From contig CAJNDS010002129.1 in NCBI GenBank assembly GCA_905221605.1, positions 428,501 through 492,500 of the forward strand: a stretch of 64,000 bases of DNA. The letters run 5' to 3'. The notes beneath the pieces were generated by a model that made no database searches, was not told the DNA's origin, and saw only the letters and a list, made by a program, of their open reading frames with translations. This document shows positions 10,744-22,781 of this stretch, piece by piece. The DNA is from Symbiodinium natans (taxonomy: Eukaryota; Sar; Dinophyceae; Suessiales; Symbiodiniaceae). The position numbers and the translations under genes are program-made. Positions within the stretch are counted from its first letter, which is position 1. The number at the start of each line of letters is the position of its first letter.

Positions 10744-10806
10744 AGGTTTGCGACTAGGATCCCCCTATAATGAAGGACCCTAAGAAGCTACCCCTGACTT
10801 CGGAAA
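10744..10806. mobile_element. 63-bp MITE-like element
   Basis: Starts GGTTTGCGACTAGGATCC and ends ACTTCGGAAACCCC. The termini are near inverted copies (GGTTTgCGA against TTCGGAAACC). Shares its TTCGGAAACC end with the element at 35211-35321. Confidence 0.5.
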
Positions 10807-10980
10807 CCCCCCCCCCTTATGCCCTAAGCTCTGCGCAAGCTACCCATTCCCAGTGAGCAATCCCCAGATGAGGTCAAAATGAGCCCTCATGCCCCCCAAC
10901 AACTCGAACAGCTCAGGTGCCAGCAGTCCTTTTCTGTCTTGCGCCAGGTTCCAGGTTTAGGGTTCAGGAACCCAAACTTC

Positions 10981-11018
10981 CAAAACCCTAGACCCTAGAC
11001 CCTAGACCCTAAGCCCTA
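10981..11018. repeat. variant telomere-type repeat (CCCTAGA)
   Basis: Four CCCTAGA/CCCTAAG units, a one-base variant of the common CCCTAAA. Confidence 0.8.
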
Positions 11019-11164
11019 TTTACGGACAAAAGGGTTCCGTGAGGTTTAAGGCTCGGTTCCCGTGATGACTGTCCCCACATCCCACGCTCAGACCGGCCCC
11101 AGTGGCCGATGTTGCCCCGGCCGGAGGCCGGAAAGCGTCGGCAAGCATTCTGGTATTACATTCA

Positions 11165-11720
11165 GAACGTTACTACGAGGTGCGATATCTATCTATCTAT
11201 ACACATAAAATGTCTCTATTTGATATTATATTCTCAATCACTATGCTTTTCTTGTGAGTATCAGTGTTTTTGCGTTTGTACTTCTGTATTATGCATATAT
11301 CTGTTACTAGAAACAGTTATGTTGATGTAATGCTACTATATGATGTTGCGACTATTTTTGTTACTATATGCTAGAAATTTTTATTTGATATATTGGGAGT
11401 TGTCATGTTATTGCATATTGATATTCTGATTATGTGCCTAATATAGTGTAAGCTTAATTTCTGTTCCTTTGTGATATAGTATTCCATGTTATGTTGCTAT
11501 CTGTACGCGAACATGAAAATGCGCAACAAATTACAAACGCATAGACGTTCATATACATGTATATATATATACACACATACATACAATTTGACATTTCAAT
11601 GTTGTGCAATCGTTATGGCACATTCTTTCTATACCATGTACACATTGCTATAAACATGCTATGTTGCTCTATGTACATATATGTACGTATGTTGCCTTGC
11701 AATTTCTTATTTTTACAACT
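11165..11720. other. AT-rich island
   Basis: About 550 bp of strongly AT-rich, simple sequence (tactatatg, atatatatat) inside otherwise GC-balanced DNA. Similar islands are at 34060-34560, 38270-38490 and 40985-41165. No gene seen. Confidence 0.7.
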
Positions 11721-12775
11721 GTTGTGTGTTTTGTTAACGAGAGGGCAGGACTGAGGGTTGGAGGGTCCCTGACGACACATCATCGAGGCATCTTGCTTGC
11801 AACTGCGCACCTGCGCCCCAGACAACCACATGGCCAGAACCCCCAAAAACAAGTATGAAACGGGAGGACTGCAAAGGGTATGTTTACACGTATGGCGATG
11901 TGTGGGTGGTGACGACGACTTGGCCTTGAATGTTCTTCGCTGTCGTGGCGTTGCACACGCAACGTCAATACTCTTGCGCTGCTGTCATCGTTGCTTGATC
12001 TCTTAGATGTTTAGTAGTCTAGCACGATGAGCTCTGGTACTACGCGTGCTTGCTCTTCTGGTTCTTACCCGCCTGCTTGAGACCAAAGTCTTCGTTGGGC
12101 CAAATATCCCACCCTTGGTGTGGGGTTGTTAGGTTTTGGCTTCAGCGATTGCACTGACTTCCTGACTGAGCCCCCACCTCCTCAGAGAATCCCACAGTGG
12201 GAGAAGGCAGCAGATTATCCCGAACTCCCAGAATCCCACAAAGAACCGACAGAAAGGGCCGGAAAACATTCTCCACCCCGCCTCCCCCCCCCCCCCGCCC
12301 CCCCCCCGGCCCGAACTCTGTTTCAGGCGCCATGCCACGCGGCTTCATCCCTGTAGAGGGCCAGGCTTGGTACAGGGAAGGGCTTCAGGTTGGGTAAACA
12401 AACTCAGTCTGAAACAGGGTTCATGCAGCTGCTATTGGGTGTATATTGGGTGCCTGGTGAGTGTATGTGTTGGGTGTCCTTTTCGGGATACAAGTAGTAT
12501 CAACCCTACTACATAGAGAGAACTGACCGTATGTCTTGGTCACGGAAGTCTAGCATGGTGCCGGGACATCCGCGCGGGTCGCGGCAAACCTCGTCTCATG
12601 GCCAGGGTACACAGTGCTGCATCTATGGCAAAATGTCTGAAACTGCAGCAGCCATCCTGCGAATCTGAGAAGGTTGCACGTTGACACGTTTCTTCACACC
12701 CTGAGCCACCGCTCCTTGAGGATCCCCTTTAAAATCACCCCTTCAACCCCTAACCCACGAAACCCGAACCTGCAG
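11721..12775. other. no supported gene
   Basis: Mixed sequence with a poly-C tract at 12283-12308 (one G interruption). Open frames here are short and unremarkable. Confidence 0.4.
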
Positions 12776-12885
12776 GTGGAGTTTTTCTCCCAGACCCTGC
12801 AGCGATACGTGCCGGCCTTGCTCGTGGGCCTGGCGGTGGAAGCGACCAGCGCCTGCCTGAGGGATTCGAAGCGCTTCTGCGGGAG
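12776..12885 (+). CDS. exon-like segment, hydrophobic/amphipathic
   Basis: Begins exactly after a strong acceptor (cctgcag). It reads VEFFSQTLQRYVPALLVGLA then VEATSACLRDSKRFCG, ending before GTTGTG (donor). Good coding composition with a short hydrophobic helix; family not recognised. Confidence 0.45.
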
Positions 12886-13244
12886 GTTGTGGGTATTGTG
12901 GATCATTTTTTCCTGGGGGTGTGGTGCCCTAGTAGTGTCCTCCACCTTTTGGACCAACCGTGGATGTCGACCCTTAATTAAGCCCTCTGAACCCCAATCG
13001 TTTAATGGCCCTTTCCTCTGGATTAGTTTGCGGATTTTGTGGATTTCAAGGCCCTGCGGCAGTGGCAAGTTCTCCGGCACCGACTGAAGCAAGACCTAGG
13101 ATCTTGAACCTCACCCTGAAGAGCCAAATGCCTTAACGCCGAAGCACAGGCGCCAAGCACACAACCTTCATGGTTACAGCTTAAGAACAATAAGAATAAT
13201 GGTTAATATTTAAACCCCATCTAAAGACTCACAAATCCCAAAAC

Positions 13245-13279
13245 CCCTAGCCGTTTTGGCGCAAGGGTTTCGACTCAAG
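13245..13279 (+). other. probable relic of the dinoflagellate spliced leader, possibly doubled
   Basis: Bases 13245-13265 (core TAGCCGTTTTGGCGCAAG) match the dinoflagellate spliced-leader consensus at 18 of 21 positions. It is followed at once by GGTTTCGACTCAAG, which matches the 3' half of the same leader at 10 of 12 core positions. Genomic leader relics are known to mark genes that were reverse-transcribed from trans-spliced mRNA and reinserted; stacked relics mark repeated cycles. The sequence after 13280 is open on the plus strand to 13631 but gives no recognisable protein. Confidence 0.5.
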
Positions 13280-15707
13280 TGCATTGAGCGCCCTACACTT
13301 GCCAGTTCATATTGCTGGCGTTGCCACTCTTGTGTCCACCCCCGGTGTGAGCCAGGCTTCTGAGTGTGCAATTCTCCCCATGCTCTTCGCCTGCTCCCGC
13401 CCCGAGAATCCCGCAGAGAGTGTCTCTGAGTATCCCTGGAGTGCCCCAAGACAAGTCCGCGGAGAATTCTGGCGGTGTTTTTGGAGTGCTAGTGCTCAAC
13501 TTCAGAGAATCCCACCTCCCGCAGGCGCCCACATGTATCCACCCTCAGAGAATCGGCCCAGTAGTGCCCACGAAGCATCCGCAACAAGCACGGGGGATAT
13601 GAGCTTACGATCGCATTGGGTTTGGGACTAGCCGGTCAGACCCCCAGCCCACCCAGACTACAGCACTCAACAGTGCCCCGTCATGACGTTGCCATGAGAG
13701 TTCTCCCCCCTTGACCGTCCCGTCTGTCGGTTGTGGAGTCCCCTAAGCGCGAAAAACGACACTGCACACGGCAAAAACATCCTATGATTGATGCCGATAC
13801 CCCCCATCCCCAAACCTTCCCGAAAGCCTAGAGCTTAAAACCATAGCTGCCATAGCTCTAACTTCAAAAACCCTGAAACTTAGGCTCTCAACTCCCCAAG
13901 GTGTCGGCCCCCCTGGCTCTCTGTGTGTTGTGCCCGCGGGCTGTTCTCAGCCGTGCCGGCATGGCTTTGAGAGCTTCGGGGTCGAGGGTTTTCACGAGTA
14001 CTTTGTTTCATTCGTAGCAAGGCTGTGGTTCCCGGTAAGGGTTGCCCTGAAGTGCAGAACTTGCACCTTTTTCGGGTTGGATCGTGATCTTGTAACAAAT
14101 GTTTGTAGCGCCACCGTCGTGGTCTTATGCACGCTCTGTGCCCGCACTATGGCCTGACAAATGTGGTTTTCTAATTTTTTTGCCTGCGATTGTAGGCGGG
14201 GTTACCTACGTGGGTCGGTGAACTCGTGAGGATTCAGGTGTTCTTGGAGATCATTGTCTTAGTATGTCTGGATTTTGGCTTGCTTGGTGGAGCAGTTTCG
14301 TTGGTCCGGTACTGTTGGCAAAGTAGTGGGGGCAGAATCGGTATTTGCGCGTTGGGACAACTGATATCCGATGGCCGATAGAGGGAACCTTGGGACATTT
14401 CTTGGGACTTCTTTCTTCTGCTCTTGTGTGTCGCCCACTGTGCCCGTACCAGGCAGGAAATGATCTGTTGTTACTTACTTGGGAGTGCTTCTGTAGCGCT
14501 GTGTGTTGCGTGGTGAACCCGTTGGTATTGACAGCCGCAAGCCGTCCAGAAGCTATCAGATGATGAGTTCTTCGCATCAAATCTAGGACAGGCAGGCTGG
14601 GCAAGTTGGTGGGTTGTACGCCCCAGGCGGTCAAGGTTCCCGTTTGCTGGCTGCTTGATGTGGTCTCTTCTTGTCAAGCTGCTCTGTGTAAGCCTGTGCT
14701 GTTCAGACGGTGCTGGGGAGCCACGGAACGCAGATGAAAGCAGAGGGCAGGAGCTTGACACGCAACAGCGGAAGCCGCTCCGCAACAGCAATGCTAAGCC
14801 CTGGTTTCATAAAGCTAGCCTAGCCCTAGCTCCTAAATTCTGAACCCTGCTAGCAACATGCTGCGCATCATCAAATATAGTAGGCTCCCCCTAGGATGCT
14901 GCTGCCACAATGACGATCACGAGAACTGTCAACACCTTCCCGAGCCCTCTCCCCAAGGTTGCGGATGCGTTGTGGGAAGTTGTGGGGCTTTGCCATGCTT
15001 TGCCATGCTTTGCCTGGCAATGTGCTGACAGGCAAGTGCTCCACCCGTCGAACTTCCGCAAGACGTATCTCAGCTTGCCTTCTGAAGCGGGATTCGATTG
15101 CGCTTCAGGGGTTGGCGGTTTGGGGATTCAGGGGTCGGAGAGGAGCTTCAGCTGTTTCTTCCACTTGGCCCCGTGATCTCAGCATCTCCAAGGCTGCGGT
15201 TTCCGACGTGAGGCACTCTGTGCCCCGAGGGCGGAGTCACAGAATTCCGAAAACGATCAGCTTTCGAAGCGCCCTCCAAGGCGACCAGCGCAGCCCCTAA
15301 GCCCCTCACCAGGATCCCTCTGGCGCTCGATGGCTGAAAAGCGGCCCGCTGCCAGAGCGAGCAGAAGAAAGTTTTAGTAAGGCTTACTTTCTGCAACAAG
15401 AGAAAACTTGACTACTGGGGAATGTTTGAAGGCCAGAAGTCGTGAGGGAGTCAAGCGTCCGATCCGCGTTTCACACACGGGGCACAGAGAAACGAGCTCT
15501 GGCACGCGCAGCGGAACATGAGAGCAGCGACGCAGTTCAGGCTTTCGCAGGGCTTTCGGAGAGATTTGCAGATCAGAGGCCACCCGAGCAGGCCGTAGCG
15601 AGCCGGCAACCTCCAACAGCCGAAGGTGTCAAGGAGCCCGCTCAGCTGGCTCGAATACCGCATCCCGAGACTTTTTAGAGCCCTTGAGGTCGTGTCAGAA
15701 CAGTGCC
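13280..15707. other. no supported gene
   Basis: The segment 13284-13631 (+) lies downstream of the leader relic and is open but low in information, with a recurrent AGAGAATCCC motif also seen at 12182. The 15442-15678 (+) frame precedes secreted-protein copy 1 and may be its 5' leader. Nothing else is defensible. Confidence 0.4.
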
Positions 15708-16625
15708 ATGAAGATCGTTGCCACTTTGTGTGGGGCAGCGCTGGCGGCGCTGGTGTCGGCTTCGCCGGAGGCGTTGGAGTCGGCGCTGGTTGGTGACGAC
15801 CAGTGCAACGGCGGGGAAGAGTCCTGCGTGTTGAATGCCTTGCAGCTGAAGGGCCAGAAGAGCTCCGCACAGGAGATGTTGGAAGCAGAAGATGAGGAGG
15901 AACAAGAGGAAGAGGAGGGCAGTGCATGGTTGAAGGACATCAGCACCAAGACCAAGAACCACTTCAAGCACATCCTGTCTCCGCTTCAGAAGCCCATCGT
16001 GGCGAACTACCAGTACCTGACTGAGCTGGAGAAGTTCGTGAACTACACCATGGAGAAGGTCGAGAATGCCACCGGCCACCTAGTGGTGTGGAACCGCAAG
16101 TCTCTCCTTCAGGAAGATGAGGAAGAGGAGGTCGAGACCACGTGGGGCCGCCGCCGCCGCAGTGTCAGCGGCAAGGACCTTCCCCCCCGCGCTCGCTACA
16201 TCAACAAGATCCTGATCTACCTGGACAAGGAGATGGAGGCTGTGTGGAACTACAACACGATCATTGACCGAAAGCGATGGGGCGTCGGTAACACCATCAC
16301 GTCCTCGCCGTACGGTCCTCACGGCGAGCACCCAGAGCGCTGGCGCGCCAACGGTAGCTTCCCCTTCCCGCTCAAGGCTCCCATGTCGCCTGTGCTGAAC
16401 GTGAGCAATTCGCTCGTCATGCACGTCAAAGCAGAGAAGCGCGAGTATGACAACAAGTATGCTCAGCAGCTTGCTGCAGACTACCAATCGCTTATTGACA
16501 ACATCAACGACGCTAGCAAGAAGGGCAACGACCTGCGCGCCCGCCTGTACAAGATGGATGCCTTCGCTGACCAGTTCATCAAGCTGCCCAGCGGTGTCTG
16601 GAACAAGATCGATGCCCAGAGATAG
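15708..16625 (+). CDS. secreted acidic protein, paralogue 1 (intronless)
   Basis: A 305-residue protein starting at the ATG in gtgccATGAAG. A hydrophobic signal peptide (about residues 1-17, ending VSA before SPEALES) is followed by a two-Cys motif with CVLNALQLKGQ, a module common after signal peptides in dinoflagellate secreted proteins. Then come an acidic run (residues about 57-70), N-glycosylation sequons NYT, NAT, NGS and NVS, and a tetra-arginine site GRRRRSVSG that could be a proprotein cleavage site. It ends with continuous PSGVWNKIDAQR. The same C-terminus is split by an intron in the four downstream paralogues. Nucleotide similarity to them is very high through the coding region only; flanks differ. 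No enzyme domain is recognised, so the function is unknown beyond probable secretion or cell-surface location. Confidence 0.85.
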   Translation: MKIVATLCGAALAALVSASPEALESALVGDDQCNGGEESCVLNALQLKGQKSSAQEMLEAEDEEEQEEEEGSAWLKDISTKTKNHFKHILSPLQKPIVANYQYLTELEKFVNYTMEKVENATGHLVVWNRKSLLQEDEEEEVETTWGRRRRSVSGKDLPPRARYINKILIYLDKEMEAVWNYNTIIDRKRWGVGNTITSSPYGPHGEHPERWRANGSFPFPLKAPMSPVLNVSNSLVMHVKAEKREYDNKYAQQLAADYQSLIDNINDASKKGNDLRARLYKMDAFADQFIKLPSGVWNKIDAQR

Positions 16626-18225
16626 TGAAGTCGACAGATAGTGGCTCCGTGTGCTGCAGCAGACTCGGGCGCTTAGTAGGACGGTAGCCGACTCCTTCAC
16701 GCACCATGAAGAATGCCCCACACCCCAGGATGCCCTGCAAGACATATTCAGTTCCGCTGCCTTTCAGTGGCACGATGCAGAAAGCTGCATGTTGGCTCGT
16801 AACTGTAGCTGGGACCTCGGATGAGCTCTGACATTTTCCGAGAGTACCGTTGTGGGGGGGCATTCGTAGGTGTTTTGACTAGGGTTGCGTGTGCATGTTG
16901 TGTGCCTTTCTGAGACAGCTGTCCCTAAACCTGAACCCTGAACCGCCTCTGCTGTGGTCGCTGAGCCGCCTGACACTTCTTTAAACCCAAGCCTTCCACA
17001 TCTGTGGATGACTTAGGGTGGGCTGCCAGCTCCTGTTCTACGCTTCTCAGCCTCGTGCATAGCTTTGTGCGGTAGCAACATGACTCACAAACCTGTGTAA
17101 GTAAAACCTTAATAAGCTCGGGTCTGCAACAGGCTCCCCCCTTTGTTCAAGGTTCTCATCCTGTTGGGCTACAGAGGCTCAGCCACGTTGCGATAGTTGC
17201 ACAGGGGCTGTTGAGAAGGACCCAGGAGTGCTTTTAACGCCACTCGTGCTTGCCATGCTCACCTCGCCTTGCACCCCATTTTTGTGAGACTAACAGCTCC
17301 GCCTGATCAGACTCTTTGGGCACATGTGTGAGCACTGGCAGCTTCTCTGGACTGTCACAAATGTGGCATGTCCATGTGCAGGATCGATCTGCCTCCCACG
17401 GAACTCACAGTACCCAGTCCAGACAATCTCTTACTAATTTCAACGGTAAGGGACCATGAGCATATTTCCCAAGAGCTTCCAAGAAAGTTGAGTAAACATG
17501 CCAATTGATTGGGCGTAGGCGTAGACCCGAAGCAGTAACTTGTCAAGCGGTGACCGCTGGTGGCGAACAATCGAAGGATTAGCACCTGCACCCGGAGCTT
17601 TCAATTGCTACGCCTGTCCACGGGAGATTGGTCCAAGGCCCAAAAGCGACAACAGCTCTGCGCGTCGCGAGGATTGAGGCAGGAGTATCATCTCGAACAC
17701 CGCGAATCGTGAGGCCGTGAAGCAGCAGTTGCAACTCTGCCATGCTTGCGCGGACATCAGGGCGAGTGAAGCAGGACGTGCAAGCGGCGATTTGTCATTG
17801 CGGACGATACAACAACCTTTGGTCTTGAGTCTTGACGATGTACTGTCGACGCACGTAGTAGGTTCGGGGCAAGTTGATCCTCGAACGTAGGTTTTGGCGG
17901 TGCTTACATCTAGAAACACGACCAACAAGCCCCAAAATAATGTTCAGACTACCCTTCGGTGACTTCGGAGGCATTGGACAAGGGTGCTTGTTCCGTGGGC
18001 CAGCTCTAAGGATGCTAGTGCGTCTCGCAAAAGAGACCGCCTGGAAAAGAGGCCAAAATAGATCAGAGCACAATAGCCCCCAAAGAAGGATGGCATGTGA
18101 AGGCTCTTCGGACTACGCCAGGTTGTTGTAACCTCACACCTTTGTGCAATTCTGCCGCCGCTTCCCAGCAACACTTGCGAACAGCGCTTTGTGTGTAGCA
18201 TTAGTTTTCCACTTTTGTGATCGTC
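16626..18225. other. spacer between paralogue 1 and the tandem array
   Basis: Not homologous to the 1.52 kb repeat unit. A plus-strand stretch around 17672-17888 is coding-like (LQLCHACADIRASEAGRASG) but unidentified. A few degenerate telomere-type units lie near 16925. Confidence 0.5.
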
Positions 18226-19442
18226 ATGAAGCTGCTTGCTGCATGGTTGGCAGCGCTGGCGGCGCTGGTGTCGGCTTCGCCCGAGGCGTTGGAGTCGGCG
18301 CTGGTTGGTGACGACCAGTGCAATGGCGAAGAGTCCTGCGTGTTGAATGCCTTGCAGCTGAAGGGCCAGAAGAGCTCCGCACAGGAGATGTTGGAAGCAG
18401 AAGATGAGGAGGAACAAGAGGAAGAGGAGGGCAGTGCATGGTTGAAGGACATCAGCACCAAGACCAAGAACCACTTCAAGCACATCCTTGCTCCGCTTCA
18501 GAAGCCCATCGTGGCGAACTACCAGTACCTGACTGAGCTGGAGAAGTTCGTGAACTACACCATGGAGAAGGTCGAGAATGCCACCGGCCACGTAGTGGTG
18601 TGGAACCGCAAGTCTCTCCTTCAGGAAGACGAGGAAGAGGAGGTCGAGACCACGTGGGGCCGCCGCCGCCGCAGCGTCAGCGGCAAGGACCTTCCCCCTC
18701 GTGCTCGCTACATCAACAAGATCCTGATCTACCTGGACAAGGAGATGGAGGCTGTGTGGAACTACAACACGATCATTGACCGAAAGCGATGGGGTGTCGG
18801 TAACACCATCACGTCCTCGCCGTATGGTCCTCACGGCGAGCACCCAGAGCGCTGGCGCGCCAACGGCAGCTTCCCCTTCCCGCTCAAGGCTCCCACGTCG
18901 CCTGTGCTGAACGTTAGCAATTCGCTCGTCATGCACCTCAAGCCAGAGAAGCGGGAGTATGAGAACAAGTACGCTCAGCAGCTGGCCGCGGACTATGCGT
19001 CGATGATCGCCAACATCAACGATGCCAGCAAGAAGGGCAACGACCTGCGCGCCCGCCTGTACAAGATGGATGCCTATGCTGACAAGTTCATCAAGCTGCC
19101 CAGCGGTGTAGCTTGGGCTGCATTTGCTCTAGTCTGAAGAGCAGCATGTGGTCAGTTCAGCACGGACTATGACTGAGCCCTTTTGTTGACAGCAGCTTTG
19201 TTTCCAGTGGCTCCTTCTTGTTGCATTCGCGCAGTTTTGAGAATCTAGCGAGTAGAATCTCTAGCGAGTAGAATCTAGCAGTGCCTGCTCACTTACCTTC
19301 CACGAGCAGGACTCTACCCTGAGTTTTCTTCCCAGGCACGTTCAGCCTGGGATTCACAGACGGTTGAAGGTAGTTTAGGGTTGAGGCGTTTATGGATCTT
19401 GAAGCAACCAAGGTCTGGAACAAGATAGACGCCAACCGCTGA
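18226..19442 (+). CDS. secreted acidic protein, paralogue 2 (array copy 1), spliced
   Basis: Proposed join 18226..19107 and 19413..19442, giving 303 residues. Exon 1 (294 codons) ends in PSG; exon 2 encodes VWNKIDANR and the stop. The intron (19108-19412, 305 bp) runs from GTAGCT to ACCAAG. Evidence for splicing: paralogue 1 encodes the same C-terminus without interruption, the junction is codon-phase 0, and exon 2 is intact in all four copies. Reading through would give AWAAFALV and a stop instead. Domain layout is as in paralogue 1: signal peptide, Cys32 and Cys38, acidic run, sequons at N110, N118, N213 and N229, Arg146-149. Its 5' flank is unique, so it is the first array member. Confidence 0.85.
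19108..19412 (+). other. phase-0 GT-AG intron of paralogue 2 (orthologous introns in copies 3-5)
   Basis: 305 bp. Matching introns are 20626-20932 (307 bp), 22145-22450 (306 bp) and 23664-23968 (305 bp). Each holds a short internal repeat (AATCTAGCGAGTAG, two to three times), a small inverted repeat CCAGGC...GCCTGG, and one TTTAGGG unit near the acceptor. Confidence 0.8.
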
Positions 19443-19743
19443 GTATGCGGTCCATTCGCTTTTTTTCTTAGGAGTTCCTGAAACGGCGGTCTGCCAGAGA
19501 CCTGCTCCTGTCGAACGGCATGCGCAGGGAGTTGATCAATACTTGCATCGGCCAGGCAACCTAAAATAGTAGGTGAAAGTCGTCTGAATTGCCCAAACTT
19601 TGCCACTTGCTAGGAAGGAGTTCGCGTGCTGCTGTTGCACACGGTTTGAGTCACACTTGCTTGCCGCCCGCCCGCCGCCAAAGCCTTTCCAAAATAGTAC
19701 CTGTCAACAGCGCTGAGTATCCGAGAGTCAATTTTCAGTTGCA

Positions 19744-20962
19744 ATGCAACTGCTTGCTGCATGGTTGGCAACGCTGGCGGCGCTGGTGTCGGCTTCGCCC
19801 GAGGCGTTGGAGTCGGCGCTGGTTGGTGACGACCAGTGCAATGGCGAAGAGTCCTGCGTGTTGAATGCCTTGCAGCTGAAGGGCCAGAAGAGCTCCGCAC
19901 AGGAGATGTTGGAAGCAGAAGATGAGGAGGAACTAGAGGAAGAGGAGGGCAGTGCATGGTTGAAGGACATCAGCACCAAGACCAAGAACCACTTCAAGCA
20001 CATCCTTGCTCCGCTTCAGAAGCCCATCGTGGCGAACTACCAGTACCTGACTGAGCTGGAGAAGTTCGTGAACTACACCATGGAGAAGGTCGAGAATGCC
20101 ACCGGCCACGTAGTGGTGTGGAACCGCAAGTCTCTCCTTCAGGAAGACGAGGAAGAGGAGGTCGAGACCACGTGGGGCCGCCGCCGCCGCAGTGTCAGCG
20201 GCAAGGACCTTCCCCCCCGTGCTCGCTACATCAACAAGATCCTGATCTACCTGGACAAGGAGATGGAGGCTGTGTGGAACTACAACACGATCATTGACCG
20301 AAAGCGATGGGGTGTCGGTAACACCATCACGTCCTCGCCGTATGGTCCTCACGGCGAGCACCCAGAGCGCTGGCGCGCCAACGGCAGCTTCCCCTTCCCG
20401 CTCAAGGCTCCCACGTCGCCTGTGCTGAACGTTAGCAATTCGCTCGTCATGCACCTCAAGCCAGAGAAGCGGGAGTATGAGAACAAGTACGCTCAGCAGC
20501 TGGCCGCGGACTATGCGTCGATGATCGCCAACATCAACGATGCCAGCAAGAAGGGCAACGACCTGCGCGCCCGCCTGTACAAGATGGATGCCTATGCTGA
20601 CAAGTTCATCAAGCTGCCCAGCGGTGTAGCTTGGGCTGCATTTACTCCTAGTCTGAAGAGCAGCATGTGGTCAGTTCAGCACAGACTATGACTGAGCCCT
20701 TTTGTTGACAGCAGCTTTGTTTCCAGTGGCTCCTTCTTGTTGCATTCGCGCAGTTTTGAGAATCTAGCGAGTAGAATCTCTAGGGAGTAGAATCTAGCGG
20801 TGCCTGCTCACTTGCCTTCCACGAGCAGGACTCTACCCTGAGTTTTCTTTCCCAGGCACGTTCAGCCTGGGGTTCACAGACGGTTGAAGGTAGTTTAGGG
20901 TTGAGGCGTTTATGGATCTTGAAGCAACCAAGGTCTGGAACAAGATAGACGCCAACCGCTGA
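19744..20962 (+). CDS. secreted acidic protein, paralogue 3 (array copy 2), spliced
   Basis: Join 19744..20625 and 20933..20962, 303 residues. Starts MQLLAAWLATLAALVSA, where paralogue 2 has MKLLAAWLAALAALVSA. The acidic run has EELEEEE in place of EEQEEEE of the sister copies. All sequons and the tetra-arginine site are retained. The 5' spacer (from about 19443) is shared with copies 4 and 5 but not with paralogue 2, so promoter-proximal sequence differs between the first copy and the rest. Confidence 0.85.
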
Positions 20963-21262
20963 GTATGCGGTCCATTCGCTTTTTTCTTAGGAGTTCCTGA
21001 AACGGCGGTCTGCCGGTGACCTGCTCCTGTCGAACGGCATGCGCAGGGAGTTGATCAGTACTTGCATCGGCCAGGCAACCTAAAATAATGGGTGAAAGTC
21101 GTCTGAATTGCCCAAGCTTTGCCACTTGCTAGGAAGGAGTTCGCGTGCTGCTGTTGCACACGGTTTGAGTCACACTTGCTTGCCGCCCGCCCGCCGCCAA
21201 AGCCTTTCCAAAACAGTACCTGTCAACAGCGCTGAGTATCCGAGAGTCAATTTTCAGTTGCA

Positions 21263-22480
21263 ATGCAACTGCTTGCTGCATGGTTGGCAACGCTGGCGGC
21301 GCTGGTGTCGGCTTCGCCCGAGGCGTTGGAGTCGGCGCTGGTTGGTGACGACCAGTGCAATGGCGAAGAGTCCTGCGTGTTGAATGCCTTGCAGCTGAAG
21401 GGCCAGAAGAGCTCCGCACAGGAGATGTTGGAAGCAGAAGATGAGGAGGAACAAGAGGAAGAGGAGGGCAGTGCATGGTTGAAGGACATCAGCACCAAGA
21501 CCAAGAACCACTTCAAGCACATCCTTGCTCCGCTTCAGAAGCCCATCGTGGCGAACTACCAGTACCTGACTGAGCTGGAGAAGTTCGTGAACTACACCAT
21601 GGAGAAGGTCGAGAATGCCACCGGCCACGTAGTGGTGTGGAACCGCAAGTCTCTCCTTCAGGAAGACGAGGAAGAGGAGGTCGAGACCACGTGGGGCCGC
21701 CGCCGCCGCAGTGTCAGCGGCAAGGACCTTCCCCCCCGTGCTCGCTACATCAACAAGATCCTGATCTACCTGGACAAGGAGATGGAGGCTGTGTGGAACT
21801 ACAACACGATCATTGACCGAAAGCGATGGGGTGTCGGTAACACCATCACGTCCTCGCCGTATGGTCCTCACGGCGAGCACCCAGAGCGCTGGCGCGCCAA
21901 CGGCAGCTTCCCCTTCCCGCTCAAGGCTCCCACGTCGCCTGTGCTGAACGTTAGCAATTCGCTCGTCATGCACCTCAAGCCAGAGAAGCGGGAGTATGAG
22001 AACAAGTACGCTCAGCAGCTGGCCGCGGACTATGCGTCGATGATCGCCAACATCAACGATGCCAGCAAGAAGGGCAACGACCTGCGCGCCCGCCTGTACA
22101 AGATGGATGCCTATGCTGACAAGTTCATCAAGCTGCCCAGCGGTGTAGCTTGGGCTGCATTTGCTCCAGTCTGAAGAGCAGCATGTGGTCAGTTCAGCAC
22201 AGACTATGACTGAGCCCTTTTGTTGACAGCAGCTTTGTTTCCAGTGGCTCCTTCTTGTTGCATTCGCGCAGTTTTGAGAATCTAGCGAGTAGAATCTCTA
22301 GCGAGTAGAATCTAGCGGTGCCTGCTCACTTGCCTTCCACGAGCAGGACTCTACCCTGAGTTTTCTTTCCCAGGCACGTTCAGCCTGGGGTTCACAGACG
22401 GTTGAAGGTAGTTTAGGGTTGAGGCGTTTATGGATCTTGAAGCAACCAAGGTCTGGAACAAGATAGACGCCAACCGCTGA
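21263..22480 (+). CDS. secreted acidic protein, paralogue 4 (array copy 3), spliced
   Basis: Join 21263..22144 and 22451..22480, 303 residues. Protein essentially identical to paralogues 3 and 5. The near-identity of coding, intron and spacer sequence means recent duplication or ongoing homogenisation. Confidence 0.85.
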
Positions 22481-22781
22481 GTATGCGGTCCATTCGCTTT
22501 TTTTCTTAGGAGTTCCTGAAACGGCGGTCTGCCGGTGACCTGCTCCTGTCGAACGGCATGCGCAGGGAGTTGATCAGTACTTGCATCGGCCAGGCAACCT
22601 AAAATAATGGGTGAAAGTCGTCTGAATTGCCCAAGCTTTGCCACTTGCTAGGAAGGAGTTCGCGTGCTGCTGTTGCACACGGTTTGAGTCACACTTGCTT
22701 GCCGCCCGCCCGCCGCCAAAGCCTTTCCAAAACAGTACCTGTCAACAGCGCTGAGTATCCGAGAGTCAATTTTCAGTTGCA

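Noticed and set aside
17944-18936. Long minus-strand frame (330 residues), and the similar 173-239 residue minus frames over each secreted-protein copy
   Set aside because: Exact antisense shadows of the conserved plus-strand genes; they recur because the genes recur, and have no signal peptide or domain of their own.
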